A stretch of DNA of 64,000 nt, taken from contig NZ_JARYGZ010000001.1 of the NCBI RefSeq assembly GCF_029906645.1, positions 372,001 to 436,000 of the forward strand, given 5' to 3'. A program made the translations under genes and the position numbers. This DNA comes from Sphingomonas oryzagri. GTDB lineage: Bacteria; Pseudomonadota; Alphaproteobacteria; Sphingomonadales; Sphingomonadaceae. The notes beneath the pieces are model-generated. The model saw only the letters and a list, made by a program, of their open reading frames with translations, ran no database searches and was not told the DNA's origin. Below are positions 54,270 through 62,887 of this stretch, piece after piece; the first letter of the stretch is position 1, and the number at the start of each line of letters is the position of its first letter.

Positions 54270-55238
54270 TCAGATCTCGAAGTTGACCATCTTGGCCATG
54301 ATGAAGGCGCCGATGCCCATCCAGGTCAGGCCGATGCCGCCGGCGATCATGAGGCGCGTCTCGTGGAAGAAGCCCATCATGTAATCCGGGTTCATGAAAT
54401 AGACTGTGCCGAACACGAAGAAGGGCAGCGAGCCGACGATATAGGCCGAAGCCTTCGATTCCGACGACATCGCCTTGATCTTCAGCTTCATCTGCGCGCG
54501 CTTGCGCAGCACGTCGGCGAGGTTGGCGAGAGTCTCGGCCAGGTTGCCGCCGGTCTCGCGCTGGATCTGCAGGGTGATACAGAAGAACTGGAATTCGGGT
54601 GTGCCGAGGCGGTCCGCAGTCTCCTGCATCGCGGCTTCCATGGTACGGCCGATCTTGATGCGATCGCCGATCAGGCGGAATTCGACGCCCACCGGGCCAG
54701 GGACCTCGTGGCCAACGACGCTGAGCGTCTCGGTGATCGGCAGGCCCGACCGCAGGCCGCGCACCAGAAGCTCGATGGCGTCCGGAAACTTGGCGTTGAA
54801 CTGCAGCACACGGCGCTTGATCAGCACCCCGATCACCTTGTGCGGGACGCCGAGACCGACCGCGAGGCCGAGGAACAGCGCGATCGCGATCGGGACGTGC
54901 TTGATGATCAGAAGAAGCGCGACGACCAGCGCGATGCCCATGCACGCCATGAAATACTGGCCGAGCGTCCAGCTGCGGCCGGTCTGTGCAAGGCGCGCGC
55001 GCAGCATCTCCGGCTTGGGCAGGAAGCGATTGGCATAACCATCGAGCTTGGTGTCGCGCTGGGTGAGCGCACGGCGCATCTGCGCCTGCATCGCACCTTC
55101 GGTGACGCCCGAATGGCGGTTCTTCAGGCCGTCGATGCGCCGCGACTTCGCCTTCGACGCGGACGGACCCGAAAAGGCAAGCAGGATCAGCCCCAGTGAG
55201 AGGCAGCCGCTTAGCGCCATGAGCAGTGCCGGTAACAT
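54270..55238 (-). CDS. tadB: Tad pilus inner-membrane platform protein TadB
   Basis: 322 residues. N-terminal membrane helix (ALLMALSGCLSLGLILLAF), a second pair (ALVVALLLIIKHVPIAIALFL), the T2SSF domain with LLVRGLRSGLPITETLSVVG and QRETGGNLAETLANLADVLR, and a C-terminal pair of helices. In other Tad loci, tadB follows the ATPase gene cpaF/tadA; here it follows cpaE directly, 73 bases apart. Confidence 0.93.
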   Translation of the reverse strand: MLPALLMALSGCLSLGLILLAFSGPSASKAKSRRIDGLKNRHSGVTEGAMQAQMRRALTQRDTKLDGYANRFLPKPEMLRARLAQTGRSWTLGQYFMACMGIALVVALLLIIKHVPIAIALFLGLAVGLGVPHKVIGVLIKRRVLQFNAKFPDAIELLVRGLRSGLPITETLSVVGHEVPGPVGVEFRLIGDRIKIGRTMEAAMQETADRLGTPEFQFFCITLQIQRETGGNLAETLANLADVLRKRAQMKLKIKAMSSESKASAYIVGSLPFFVFGTVYFMNPDYMMGFFHETRLMIAGGIGLTWMGIGAFIMAKMVNFEI

Positions 55239-55270
55239 CAGCCGATCGCCTTCCCGTAACCTGGAACCCG

Positions 55271-55308
55271 TCGAGGCCGCCGCCGCATGACGGGGGCGGC
55301 GGCCTCGA
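55271..55308. repeat. Perfect 14-bp hairpin in the cpaE-tadB gap
   Basis: TCGAGGCCGCCGCC and GGCGGCGGCCTCGA are perfect inverted copies around a 10-base loop, and they fill the middle of the gap. It may be an RNA processing or stability element; it has no T-run. It is exactly where the cpaF gene would be expected. Confidence 0.85.
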
Positions 55309-55311
55309 TCA

Positions 55312-56577
55312 TCACTTCGCCTTGCGCTTGGGCAGCAGCGCCTTGAGATCGCCGAGCTTGTCCATCAGCGACTTGCCGTCGGAGCCGGCCTTGCCCTCGC
55401 CATTCTCGGCCGCACGGCTGATGCCGCGCGCCAGTTCGATCAGCGGGGCGCCGGTCTTGCTCGACTTGGCGACTTCGGCGAGCGGCTTGCCCAGCTTCGC
55501 GGCCTGGGCGAACAGCTTCGCATCGTACGGGATCGCCAGATCGACCTTGCGCTCGATCGAATCCTCGAACTCCTTGCGGCTGATCTCGCCTGCGCCCGAC
55601 ACGATGCGGTTGGCGACGACCGTGACGGCGGCGCCCGGCGCATTGGCCTTGAGCCAGCTGAGCATACGGATCGTGTCGCGCGCGGCGGCCAGCGTCAGTT
55701 CGGTCACCAGCACCACCGCCTGCGTATCGTGCAGCAGGTGGGGATGCTGGATCAGCATGTGGCGCGGCAGATCGAGCACGGTCGATTCGAACGCGGCCTT
55801 CAGCTCTTCCTGAAGCTGGTAGAAGGCCGATCCGTCGGTCAGCAGCGGCTGGTTCAGGGGCGCCTCGGCGGAGAGGACCGAGAGCTTCTCGGCCGCCTTC
55901 ACCATCGCGCGCTCGATGAACAGACCGTCGATGCGGCTCGGATTTTCGATCGCGTCGGTCAGGCCACGGCCCGGTTCGACGTCGAACGACAGCGCGCCGG
56001 TGCCGAAGTGGATGTCGAGATCGAGCAGCGCGGTCGAGCGTCCCTCATTCTCGCCCATCAGCCAGCCGAGCGAGGAGGCGACCGTGGAAGCGCCGACGCC
56101 GCCGCGCACGCCGATGACCGTCGCCATCAGGTGCGGGCGGTCGGCAACATGCTCCGGGGTGCGCGGGCCGGACAACGTCAGCTGGGCGTGGGCGAAGGCC
56201 TCGCGCGCCTGATCGGCGCTGAACGGCTTCAGCAGATAGTCCTGAATGCCGCTCGCGACGAGATCGCGGTACAGCCGCACGTCATTCACCTGGCCGGCGG
56301 CGATCACTACCGTACCCGGTTCGCAGACTTCCGCGAGCGCGTTGATGTCGTTCAGCGGATCGCCGCTTTCCGACATGTCGACGAACAGGATGTGCGGCGA
56401 GGCTGAGACGGCGAGCGTCTGCACGGCATTGCGCAGGCCGCCCTTGTGTACCTTCTCCGGCGGCCAGCCCATCTCGATGGCGACGGGGCGCAGCGCGTCG
56501 GCGGTCTGGTCGTCGCAGACGAAGGCGGCGAACGGATCGCGCAGCGTCGCGGTGCGAGGATGGAACGGAGCGTTCAT
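55312..56577 (-). CDS. cpaE: Pilus assembly protein CpaE/TadZ
   Basis: 421 residues. N-terminal receiver-like domain (ASPHILFVDMSESGDPLND) and a C-terminal MinD/ParA-type ATPase with a deviant Walker A (GVRGGVGASTVASSLGW). CpaE places the pilus at the cell pole. It starts one base after the cpaD stop (on the minus strand). C-terminal tail is Lys/Ala-rich. Confidence 0.94.
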   Translation of the reverse strand: MNAPFHPRTATLRDPFAAFVCDDQTADALRPVAIEMGWPPEKVHKGGLRNAVQTLAVSASPHILFVDMSESGDPLNDINALAEVCEPGTVVIAAGQVNDVRLYRDLVASGIQDYLLKPFSADQAREAFAHAQLTLSGPRTPEHVADRPHLMATVIGVRGGVGASTVASSLGWLMGENEGRSTALLDLDIHFGTGALSFDVEPGRGLTDAIENPSRIDGLFIERAMVKAAEKLSVLSAEAPLNQPLLTDGSAFYQLQEELKAAFESTVLDLPRHMLIQHPHLLHDTQAVVLVTELTLAAARDTIRMLSWLKANAPGAAVTVVANRIVSGAGEISRKEFEDSIERKVDLAIPYDAKLFAQAAKLGKPLAEVAKSSKTGAPLIELARGISRAAENGEGKAGSDGKSLMDKLGDLKALLPKRKAK

Positions 56578-56578
56578 A

Positions 56579-57232
56579 TCAGTTCCCCTTGCTGCTTTCC
56601 TGCTTCAGACCACCGGCGCCGGTGGTGACAGCATCGCGATAGGCTTTGATTGCCTTGAGGCTCTGGCTGGCGTCGGCGCGATCGTAGGCATGACCCTCGA
56701 CCAGATCCTGCGGGTTCGCGATCATCGCCGCCAGGTTGATGGCGGAGGCGCAGCCATAGTTCGATGTGGTGGAGCCGGCGACGTCGGCAAAGTTGCCGCG
56801 GCGATAATCCGGACAACCCTCGACCGAAGCGATCGCCCGGCTGACGACCACGCGGATCGTGCCGGGGGCCGGGTGGCCCGCGGTGATCGGTGCCGGTTCG
56901 TGGCTGACGAGCATCCCGTAGCGGGCGACGACGCCGCCCACCGTGTCCTGCGCGACGCCACCTCGCCAGCCGGCCGGATCGTCGAGCGTGATGGTGTCGC
57001 CGTACCCGAGGGCCAGGCCGTCGAACCAGCCGGCAAGGCGGTCGATCTCGCCCGGCGCCAGACCCTTCGGCGTCGTGGCGACATCGAGCACGTAGTCGGT
57101 GCGGCTGACGACAGGCTGATGGACCGAATCGACGCTGCGATTGACTGGACCTTCGGCGCGGCCGGCGCCCGCGCCGATCAGGAATACGACAACCGCCGTC
57201 GCGGCGCGGAGCTTGGAAATGCTGTGTGCCAT
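56579..57232 (-). CDS. cpaD: CpaD family pilus assembly protein
   Basis: 217 residues. Signal peptide AVVVFLIGAGAGRA ending near 26, without the lipobox Cys that most CpaD proteins have. VASIEGCPDYR-type motif (VEGCPDYRRGNFADV) and SNYGCASAINLAAMIANP are the CpaD signatures near 140-170. Thought to assist the secretin in the outer membrane. Eleven bases after cpaC. Confidence 0.92.
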   Translation of the reverse strand: MAHSISKLRAATAVVVFLIGAGAGRAEGPVNRSVDSVHQPVVSRTDYVLDVATTPKGLAPGEIDRLAGWFDGLALGYGDTITLDDPAGWRGGVAQDTVGGVVARYGMLVSHEPAPITAGHPAPGTIRVVVSRAIASVEGCPDYRRGNFADVAGSTTSNYGCASAINLAAMIANPQDLVEGHAYDRADASQSLKAIKAYRDAVTTGAGGLKQESSKGN

Positions 57233-57243
57233 GGGCGTTGTCC

Positions 57244-58770
57244 TCAGTTGCCGGAGAAGCCGGGGCCGACGGCCGGCTGGGTGACGGGCGGCGTCGCGAC
57301 CGGCTTCGGCCGCTTCTTGCCCGAGACGCTGTCGCTATGCTGATCGAGCAGGACTTCCTGCGCGTCGGTGCCCATCCTGTAGCCGTCGGTCGGCAGCGCG
57401 ATCTTGCTGTCGCTGACCGGCTTCACGAGATACGGCGTCACCACGATAACCAGCTCGCTCTCGGAGCGCTTCCAGCCGTTCGAGCGGAAGAGCTGGCCAA
57501 GGATCGGCAGATCGCCGAGGAACGGCGCCTTGTTCACCGAGTTCGACGTGTTGTTGTTGAGCAGACCGCCGATCACGAAGCTCTGGCCAGAGCCGAGTTC
57601 GACCGTCGTCTCCGCGCGACGGGTGGTGAGGCCCGGAATCTGATAGCCGTTGATGCTGACCGTCGAGGAGGTCAGCTGCGACACTTCCGGGCGCACGCGC
57701 AGCGAGATGCGGCCATCGCCCAGCACCGTCGGGGTGAAGGCGAGACTGACGCCGTACTGCTTGTATTCGATCGTGGTCACGCCCTGGAACTGCGGCACCG
57801 GGATCGGAATTTCGCCGCCTGCCAGGAAGCTGGCCGTCTCGCCTGAAAGCGCCGTCAGCGTCGGCTGGGCGAGGGTGGTCGCATAGCCGTCGGTCTCGGC
57901 GAGATCGAGCGCGGTCAGGATATCGAGGCCGAGCAAGTGACCCATGAAGCCGAAGCGGGTCGTGCCGGAAGCGGCCGCCGCGAGATTGTAGAGCGTGTCG
58001 CCGATGTGCGCGCCGTTGGCGTCCACCGCGCCGGACGTGCCCGGCGTGCCGGGGACGGTCGAGATCGTGCCCGCATTGCCCTGCGAGGCGCCGAACAGGA
58101 AGCCGCCCGAATTGTCGCGGGTCAGGATGTTGAACCCGATATTCTTCGACAGGTCGCGGTTCACCTCGGAGAAGCGGACGCGCAGCATCACCTGCAGCGG
58201 CGTCGCGGTCTTCAGCCGGCTGACCACCTGTACGTCCTTGCCGACGAAGGCGGTGACGAGACGACTGGCCTCTTCGATGTCGTCGGGGGCCTGCACGGTG
58301 CCGGTCAGCACGACGATGCCGTTCATCGGCGTCGCGACGATCTGTGCCTCGGGCATGGCGACCTTCAGCATCTGCTGGACGTTGCCCATGTTGGTGCCGA
58401 CGCGCACGGTGGCCGCGAACACTACCGAGCCATCCTTGGCGGTGGCCGACAGTGTCGTCTCACCGGGCCCCTTGCCGAACACGTACAAGCGGGTAGGCGA
58501 GCGGACCTGAACATCGGCGATGCCCGGATCGGCCACGAACAGGTCGCTCATGGCGCGGGGCAGCGTGATCAGCTGACCGCGGCCGGTCGAGAGCGTGATC
58601 ACCTGGCCGGTGAGCGGCGCGGCGGCCGGAGCGGAAGCCCGAGCGAGCTTGGCGCGCGGCTGCCACTTGGCGGCGGCCGGGGCCGCGGGGATCGCGGCGA
58701 GGCCAAGGGCCAGGACAGCAGCCAGCGCGGTGCCGGCAGCGCCGTGGCGCGGTGTCTTCAGGATCGACAT
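57244..58770 (-). CDS. cpaC: Tad pilus outer-membrane secretin CpaC/RcpA
   Basis: About 508 residues from ATG 58770; a GTG two codons earlier (58776) forms a GTGA overlap with cpaB but leaves little room for the ribosome site. Signal peptide (AALAAVLALGLAAIPAAPAAA), BON-like domains, then the secretin domain ending in ITTRRAETTVELGSGQSFVI-type motif (LTTRRAETTVELGSGQ) and VVVTPYLVKPV. It forms the pilus channel. Confidence 0.94.
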   Translation of the reverse strand: MSILKTPRHGAAGTALAAVLALGLAAIPAAPAAAKWQPRAKLARASAPAAAPLTGQVITLSTGRGQLITLPRAMSDLFVADPGIADVQVRSPTRLYVFGKGPGETTLSATAKDGSVVFAATVRVGTNMGNVQQMLKVAMPEAQIVATPMNGIVVLTGTVQAPDDIEEASRLVTAFVGKDVQVVSRLKTATPLQVMLRVRFSEVNRDLSKNIGFNILTRDNSGGFLFGASQGNAGTISTVPGTPGTSGAVDANGAHIGDTLYNLAAAASGTTRFGFMGHLLGLDILTALDLAETDGYATTLAQPTLTALSGETASFLAGGEIPIPVPQFQGVTTIEYKQYGVSLAFTPTVLGDGRISLRVRPEVSQLTSSTVSINGYQIPGLTTRRAETTVELGSGQSFVIGGLLNNNTSNSVNKAPFLGDLPILGQLFRSNGWKRSESELVIVVTPYLVKPVSDSKIALPTDGYRMGTDAQEVLLDQHSDSVSGKKRPKPVATPPVTQPAVGPGFSGN

Positions 58771-58772
58771 GT

Positions 58773-59822
58773 TCACTTACCCCCCACGGGCGTGTCGGTG
58801 ACGGTGTTACCACGGGCGACATGGACGACCGGCGGTGCAGCCGGTGCGAGCAGGGCCTGCGACGGCATCTTGCGGCCGTTCTGGGCGAAGGCCTGAGCGC
58901 GCGTCATGTTGCCACGGGCGAAGCGCGAGACTTCACCACCGGTGGTGAAGGTGGTGCCCTGATCCTGCGGCTGGCTGGCCACGTCGAGCAGCATCTTCTT
59001 CTCGGATTTGGGATCGGTGCCGGCGGGCACGGAGATGTCGCCGGCGGCGATCGCCTTTTCGAGATCGGTGGTGCTGTCGGCCAGCGGGCGCAGCGAGAGC
59101 GACAGCGAGCCGAGCTTCTGCGCGACGGCGATCTTTTCGGCCATCTTCGGCGTGGCCTCGACGGTCACCAGCGAGAAGTTCGAGATCTGCGTCTTGCCGT
59201 CGGGCGTCGGCTGGTTGTCGTAGCGCTGGTCGGTGGCGAGCACGCGGACGTTGCGCATGATCGTTTCGGACGTCTGCAGCGGGCGATCATCCTTCGCCTG
59301 GAGCTGGCCAGGGGCGCTCGGCGCGCTGGAATTGACGTCGACGTTCGACGTCAGCATCAGATCGACACGGTCGCCTGGGAACACGAAGCCCGCGACGGCC
59401 GATGCCCCGCTGACGGAGACGGTGACCGCGCGCATCCCCGGCGTCAGGGCCGCGGCGAGGAAGCCGCGATCTTCGGGCGATACGAGCGATCCCTGCGTGA
59501 CCGGCTGTCCGGCGGTGACTTCGGAACGCACGACCATGCCGATCATCTTCGTCGGATCGACGTTGGCCTGGCCCTTCACATAATAGGCACCGTCCACCAG
59601 ATCCTTCGGCCACGGCTGGAAGCGCACCGAGTCAGGCCCCAGGATGGTGCCGACCGGCAGCGGCTTGGCGGCGACGAGAACCTGCGGCCCGGTGGGTTGC
59701 GGGGCAATGGCGGCCACAGCCTGCGGCGCCGCGGCCGTGCCGAACATGTTCTTCGCCATGATGGCTGTCACTGCCGCGACGAACAACGCGCCCACCAGCA
59801 ATGCGATCTTCTTTCCGTCCAT
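58773..59822 (-). CDS. cpaB: Flp pilus assembly protein CpaB/RcpC
   Basis: 349 residues. N-terminal membrane helix IALLVGALFVAAVTAIMA, then an SAF domain (VLVAAKPLPVGTILGPDSV) and the RcpC/CpaB C-terminal domain with AVTVSVSGASAVAGFVFPGD. It links the secretin with the cell wall. The stop TGA is at the very start of cpaC (58773-58775). Confidence 0.93.
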   Translation of the reverse strand: MDGKKIALLVGALFVAAVTAIMAKNMFGTAAAPQAVAAIAPQPTGPQVLVAAKPLPVGTILGPDSVRFQPWPKDLVDGAYYVKGQANVDPTKMIGMVVRSEVTAGQPVTQGSLVSPEDRGFLAAALTPGMRAVTVSVSGASAVAGFVFPGDRVDLMLTSNVDVNSSAPSAPGQLQAKDDRPLQTSETIMRNVRVLATDQRYDNQPTPDGKTQISNFSLVTVEATPKMAEKIAVAQKLGSLSLSLRPLADSTTDLEKAIAAGDISVPAGTDPKSEKKMLLDVASQPQDQGTTFTTGGEVSRFARGNMTRAQAFAQNGRKMPSQALLAPAAPPVVHVARGNTVTDTPVGGK

Positions 59823-59868
59823 GACGTCTTCCGCCCCCTACAGGCCTAGGTTCAGTTCCGATTGAGCT

Positions 59869-60342
59869 TCATGCCGCGAATTGGTAAAAATATCGTTCGG
59901 CGAGAACTGGGATCGCGGCGAGCGCTATTGCGACCCCGTAAGGAATTTCGAGCGGGGTCTCGATTTTCCGCGCCTTGTGCCAGACGAGCATTGCGACGGT
60001 GAGGATGCCGCCGCCGATCGACATCCACACGATCACCTTCATGAAATCGAGCGGTGCGAGCCACAGGGCGAGTACGGTAATCAGCTTGACGTCGCCGCCG
60101 CCCATCGCGCCGATCGCGAAGGCGCCCATGAAGATCAGCAGCGCCACGGCCGCGACAGCCAGCTGGATCGCGATCCCCGGCCACGGCGCGACCCCGCACG
60201 CCCACCACCACAAGGGGGCGGAAAGCGCGATGCCCGCATTCAGCGGATTGGGGATGATACGCGCACGGATATCCGTCCACGTCGCGTAGAGCAGGGCGGC
60301 GATGAGTCCGCCCGCCAGGATTCCGATCAGAGGGGTCTGCAT
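59869..60342 (-). CDS. cpaA: Prepilin peptidase CpaA/TadV
   Basis: 157 residues, a short prepilin peptidase. Five or six membrane helices; the two catalytic Asp residues are in ATWTDIRARIIPN (near 22) and MGGGDVKLIT (near 86; GGGD). First gene of the operon. It would remove the Flp leader, but no flp gene occurs in the window. Confidence 0.94.
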   Translation of the reverse strand: MQTPLIGILAGGLIAALLYATWTDIRARIIPNPLNAGIALSAPLWWWACGVAPWPGIAIQLAVAAVALLIFMGAFAIGAMGGGDVKLITVLALWLAPLDFMKVIVWMSIGGGILTVAMLVWHKARKIETPLEIPYGVAIALAAIPVLAERYFYQFAA

Positions 60343-60391
60343 GGTTACCGCTCTAGACGGAACCGCTTGCCAAACCGTAACCAGCGGAAAA

Positions 60392-61345
60392 ATGGCACCG
60401 ACAGCTCTCCTCCCCGAATCGAACTTCGATCGCAGGGCCTATCCGGACGGGATGGACTTCCCCGTCTGGCACGCCGCCGACGGATGGCCGCACCGCGCCT
60501 ATCGCTGGCCCGCCGGGGGTGTTCGGCGCGGGAGCCTGCTCTTCCAGTCGGGCCGCGCCGATTACATCGAGAAATATCTCGAAGCCTGCGATCACTGGCA
60601 CGGCCAAGGCTGGGACATCGAAGGGTTCGACTGGCGCGGGCAGGGCGGATCGCGCACCTTCACCGGCACGCTCGATCCCGACGACCGGCTGAGCTTCGAT
60701 CCGCTGATCGACGATCTCGCCGCCTATGTGGCGGAATGGAAGGCGCGGACGCCGGGGCCGCATGTGCTGATCGCCCATTCGATGGGCGGCCATGTCGCGC
60801 TGAGGGCCTGTGCGGAGCGGGGCGTGGTGCTCGATGCACTGGTGCTGGTCGCGCCGATGCTGGCGCTCAACACCGGCCACATCCCCCGCTTCGTGGCGAG
60901 CGCGGTGGTCGGCGGCGCCAAGCTGGCGCGGCTCGGTCGTCGTGCGATCTTCCGCGACAATTACGCCAATCCGCGCCGCTACCTTCGCCTCACCGCGAGC
61001 CTGCCGCGCTACGAGGATTCGCAATATTGGAAGCGGGCCATCCCCGGGATCGCGATGGGGCCGCCGACCTGGAACTGGATCGGCGCGGCGTTGGCCGGTG
61101 ACCGCCGTATAGCGCGCGAGGGGGAGCTGGAAGGCGTGCGCACGCCGGTGCTGCTGCTGGCGGCAGGGCTCGACAAGCTGGTTCGCGACGAGGCGATCGC
61201 GTCGGCGGCGAAGCGCCTCCCCGATGCGGAGATGAAGCTGTTTCCCACCGGCCGCCACGAGTTGCTCCGCGAGGCTGACGAGAATCGCCTGCCCGCACTG
61301 GCTGCCATCGACGATTTCCTCGATCGCCGGGCGGCGCGACCGTGA
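60392..61345 (+). CDS. Alpha/beta hydrolase, monoacylglycerol lipase-like
   Basis: 317 residues from ATG 60392; an alternative start inside the divergent cpaA region is unlikely. Serine-nucleophile motif AHSMGGHVAL near 133-142, oxyanion region VFGWRGQG-like (FDWRGQGGS), and C-terminal LFPTGRHELLREAD with catalytic His. It would hydrolyse short or monoacyl esters. The stop overlaps the next gene (GTGA at 61342). Confidence 0.85.
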   Translation: MAPTALLPESNFDRRAYPDGMDFPVWHAADGWPHRAYRWPAGGVRRGSLLFQSGRADYIEKYLEACDHWHGQGWDIEGFDWRGQGGSRTFTGTLDPDDRLSFDPLIDDLAAYVAEWKARTPGPHVLIAHSMGGHVALRACAERGVVLDALVLVAPMLALNTGHIPRFVASAVVGGAKLARLGRRAIFRDNYANPRRYLRLTASLPRYEDSQYWKRAIPGIAMGPPTWNWIGAALAGDRRIAREGELEGVRTPVLLLAAGLDKLVRDEAIASAAKRLPDAEMKLFPTGRHELLREADENRLPALAAIDDFLDRRAARP

Positions 61346-62436
61346 AGCGCTACGACGTTGTAGTGGTCGGTGCCGGCATGGCGGGCGCGAGCCTTGCCGC
61401 AGAGCTGGCGCCTCATGCATCGGTGCTGATCGTCGAGGCCGAATCGCTGCCGGGCTATCATGCGACCGGCCGCTCCGCCGCTTTCTGGTCGGAAACCTAT
61501 GGCGGCCCCGGCGTCCAGCCGCTCACCAGCGCTTCTGGCTTATTCTTGCGCGAAGGAGGCTTCCTGCGCGATCGCGGCGCGCTGCATCTGGCCGCGCCGG
61601 AGCATTTCGCGCTGCTGGATCGCTTCATCAGGGAGTTCGCCGACACCGGCATCGCCCTCCTTCCGCTCGATGAAGCGGCGATCGCCGCACAGGTGCCCGG
61701 ATTGCGGACGGGCGCGTGGCGTGGGTTGCTGGAGGCGAGTACCGCCGACATCGACGTCGCGGCGCTCCATGCTCACTATCTTCACGCGGCTAAGGTGGCG
61801 GGGGCCGATCTGGCCTGTTCGGCGCCGTTGCGCTTCGCGGGGAGAGAAGGCGGGCGCTGGCGGATCGACGCGGGGGGCGTCCTCACGGTGGAGGCGGACA
61901 TCCTCGTCGATGCCGCCGGTGCCTGGGCGGACGCGGTTGCGCGTGTGGCGGGCGCGGGGCCGATCGGCATCCAGCCCTATCGCCGGACGATCGCGCAGCT
62001 TCGCGTCTCACCCGACGCATCGGAGGATCTGCCGCTGGTCATCGACGCGGCCGAGCGCTTCTATTTCAAGCCCGAAGCCGGCGGCCGCCTCTGGCTCAGC
62101 CCGCACGACGAGACGCCCAGTGTCGCAACCGATGCGGCGCCGGAGGAGATCGACGTCGCCGTTGCGATCGACCGGATGGAGCAGGTGGTCGACTGGCGGG
62201 TCGAGCGGGTAGAGCGGAGCTGGGCCGGCCTGCGCAGCTTCGCGCCGGATCGGCTGCCGGTCTATGGTTTCGACGCGGCGGTGCCGGGCTTCTTCTGGTT
62301 TGCGGGGCAGGGTGGCTTCGGCATCCAGACGGCTCCGGCGGCCGCACGGCTCGGCGCGGCGGTGCTGCTCGGAAGGCCGGTCGAAGCCGGGCTGGACGCC
62401 GAGCGCTATGCGCCGGGGCGCTTCTCCCCGGCCTGA
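61342..62436 (+). CDS. FAD-dependent D-amino-acid dehydrogenase, DauA-like
   Basis: 364 residues from GTG 61342 (GTGA overlap). FAD motif VVVVGAGMAGASLAAEL, then PGYHATGRSAAFWSETYGGP near 45-65, almost identical in layout to DauA (D-arginine dehydrogenase) and other catabolic D-amino-acid dehydrogenases; C-terminal FAD contact GFFWFAGQGGFGIQTAPA. It would oxidise D-amino acids to keto acids in the inner membrane or cytoplasm. The D-arginine specificity is unproven. The coupling to a lipase-like hydrolase is unusual. Confidence 0.87.
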   Translation: MKRYDVVVVGAGMAGASLAAELAPHASVLIVEAESLPGYHATGRSAAFWSETYGGPGVQPLTSASGLFLREGGFLRDRGALHLAAPEHFALLDRFIREFADTGIALLPLDEAAIAAQVPGLRTGAWRGLLEASTADIDVAALHAHYLHAAKVAGADLACSAPLRFAGREGGRWRIDAGGVLTVEADILVDAAGAWADAVARVAGAGPIGIQPYRRTIAQLRVSPDASEDLPLVIDAAERFYFKPEAGGRLWLSPHDETPSVATDAAPEEIDVAVAIDRMEQVVDWRVERVERSWAGLRSFAPDRLPVYGFDAAVPGFFWFAGQGGFGIQTAPAAARLGAAVLLGRPVEAGLDAERYAPGRFSPA

Positions 62437-62437
62437 T

Positions 62438-62887
62438 TCAGCGGAACTTCAACGCCTCGGCGCTGGCGAGCTGGTCGACCCGCTCATTCTCGTCATGGCC
62501 GGCATGGCCCTTTACCCACTTCCATTCCACCCGGTGGGGGGCGGCGGCGGCGAGCAGTTCCTGCCAGAGGTCGGCATTCTTGACCGGCTTCCTGTCGGCG
62601 GTCTTCCAGCCGTTCTTCCGCCAGCCGTGGATCCACTTGGTCAGGCCGTCCATCACGTAGCGGCTGTCGGTGGTGAGCAGCACGCGACAGGGGCGTTTCA
62701 ACGCCTGCAGGCCACGGATCGCAGCGGTCAGCTCCATGCGGTTGTTGGTGGTCTGCGCCTCCCCACCGGACAATTCCTTCTCGGTTCCGCCCATGCGCAG
62801 CAGCGCCCCCCAGCCGCCGGGGCCGGGATTGCCCTTGCAGGCGCCGTCGGTGAAGATCTGGACGAGAGACAGTTCGGCGTCGGTCAC
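62438..62887 (-). CDS. rnhA: Ribonuclease HI
   Basis: 149 residues from GTG 62887 (GTGA overlap with the thrB stop); an ATG-like reading further up would invade thrB. Catalytic residues: Asp in [17 protein letters not shown], Glu in NRMELTAAI, Asp in [11 protein letters not shown] and Asp in [10 protein letters not shown]; the handle region ([10 protein letters not shown]) is present. It removes RNA from RNA-DNA hybrids. Confidence 0.97.
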   Translation of the reverse strand: MTDAELSLVQIFTDGACKGNPGPGGWGALLRMGGTEKELSGGEAQTTNNRMELTAAIRGLQALKRPCRVLLTTDSRYVMDGLTKWIHGWRKNGWKTADRKPVKNADLWQELLAAAAPHRVEWKWVKGHAGHDENERVDQLASAEALKFR

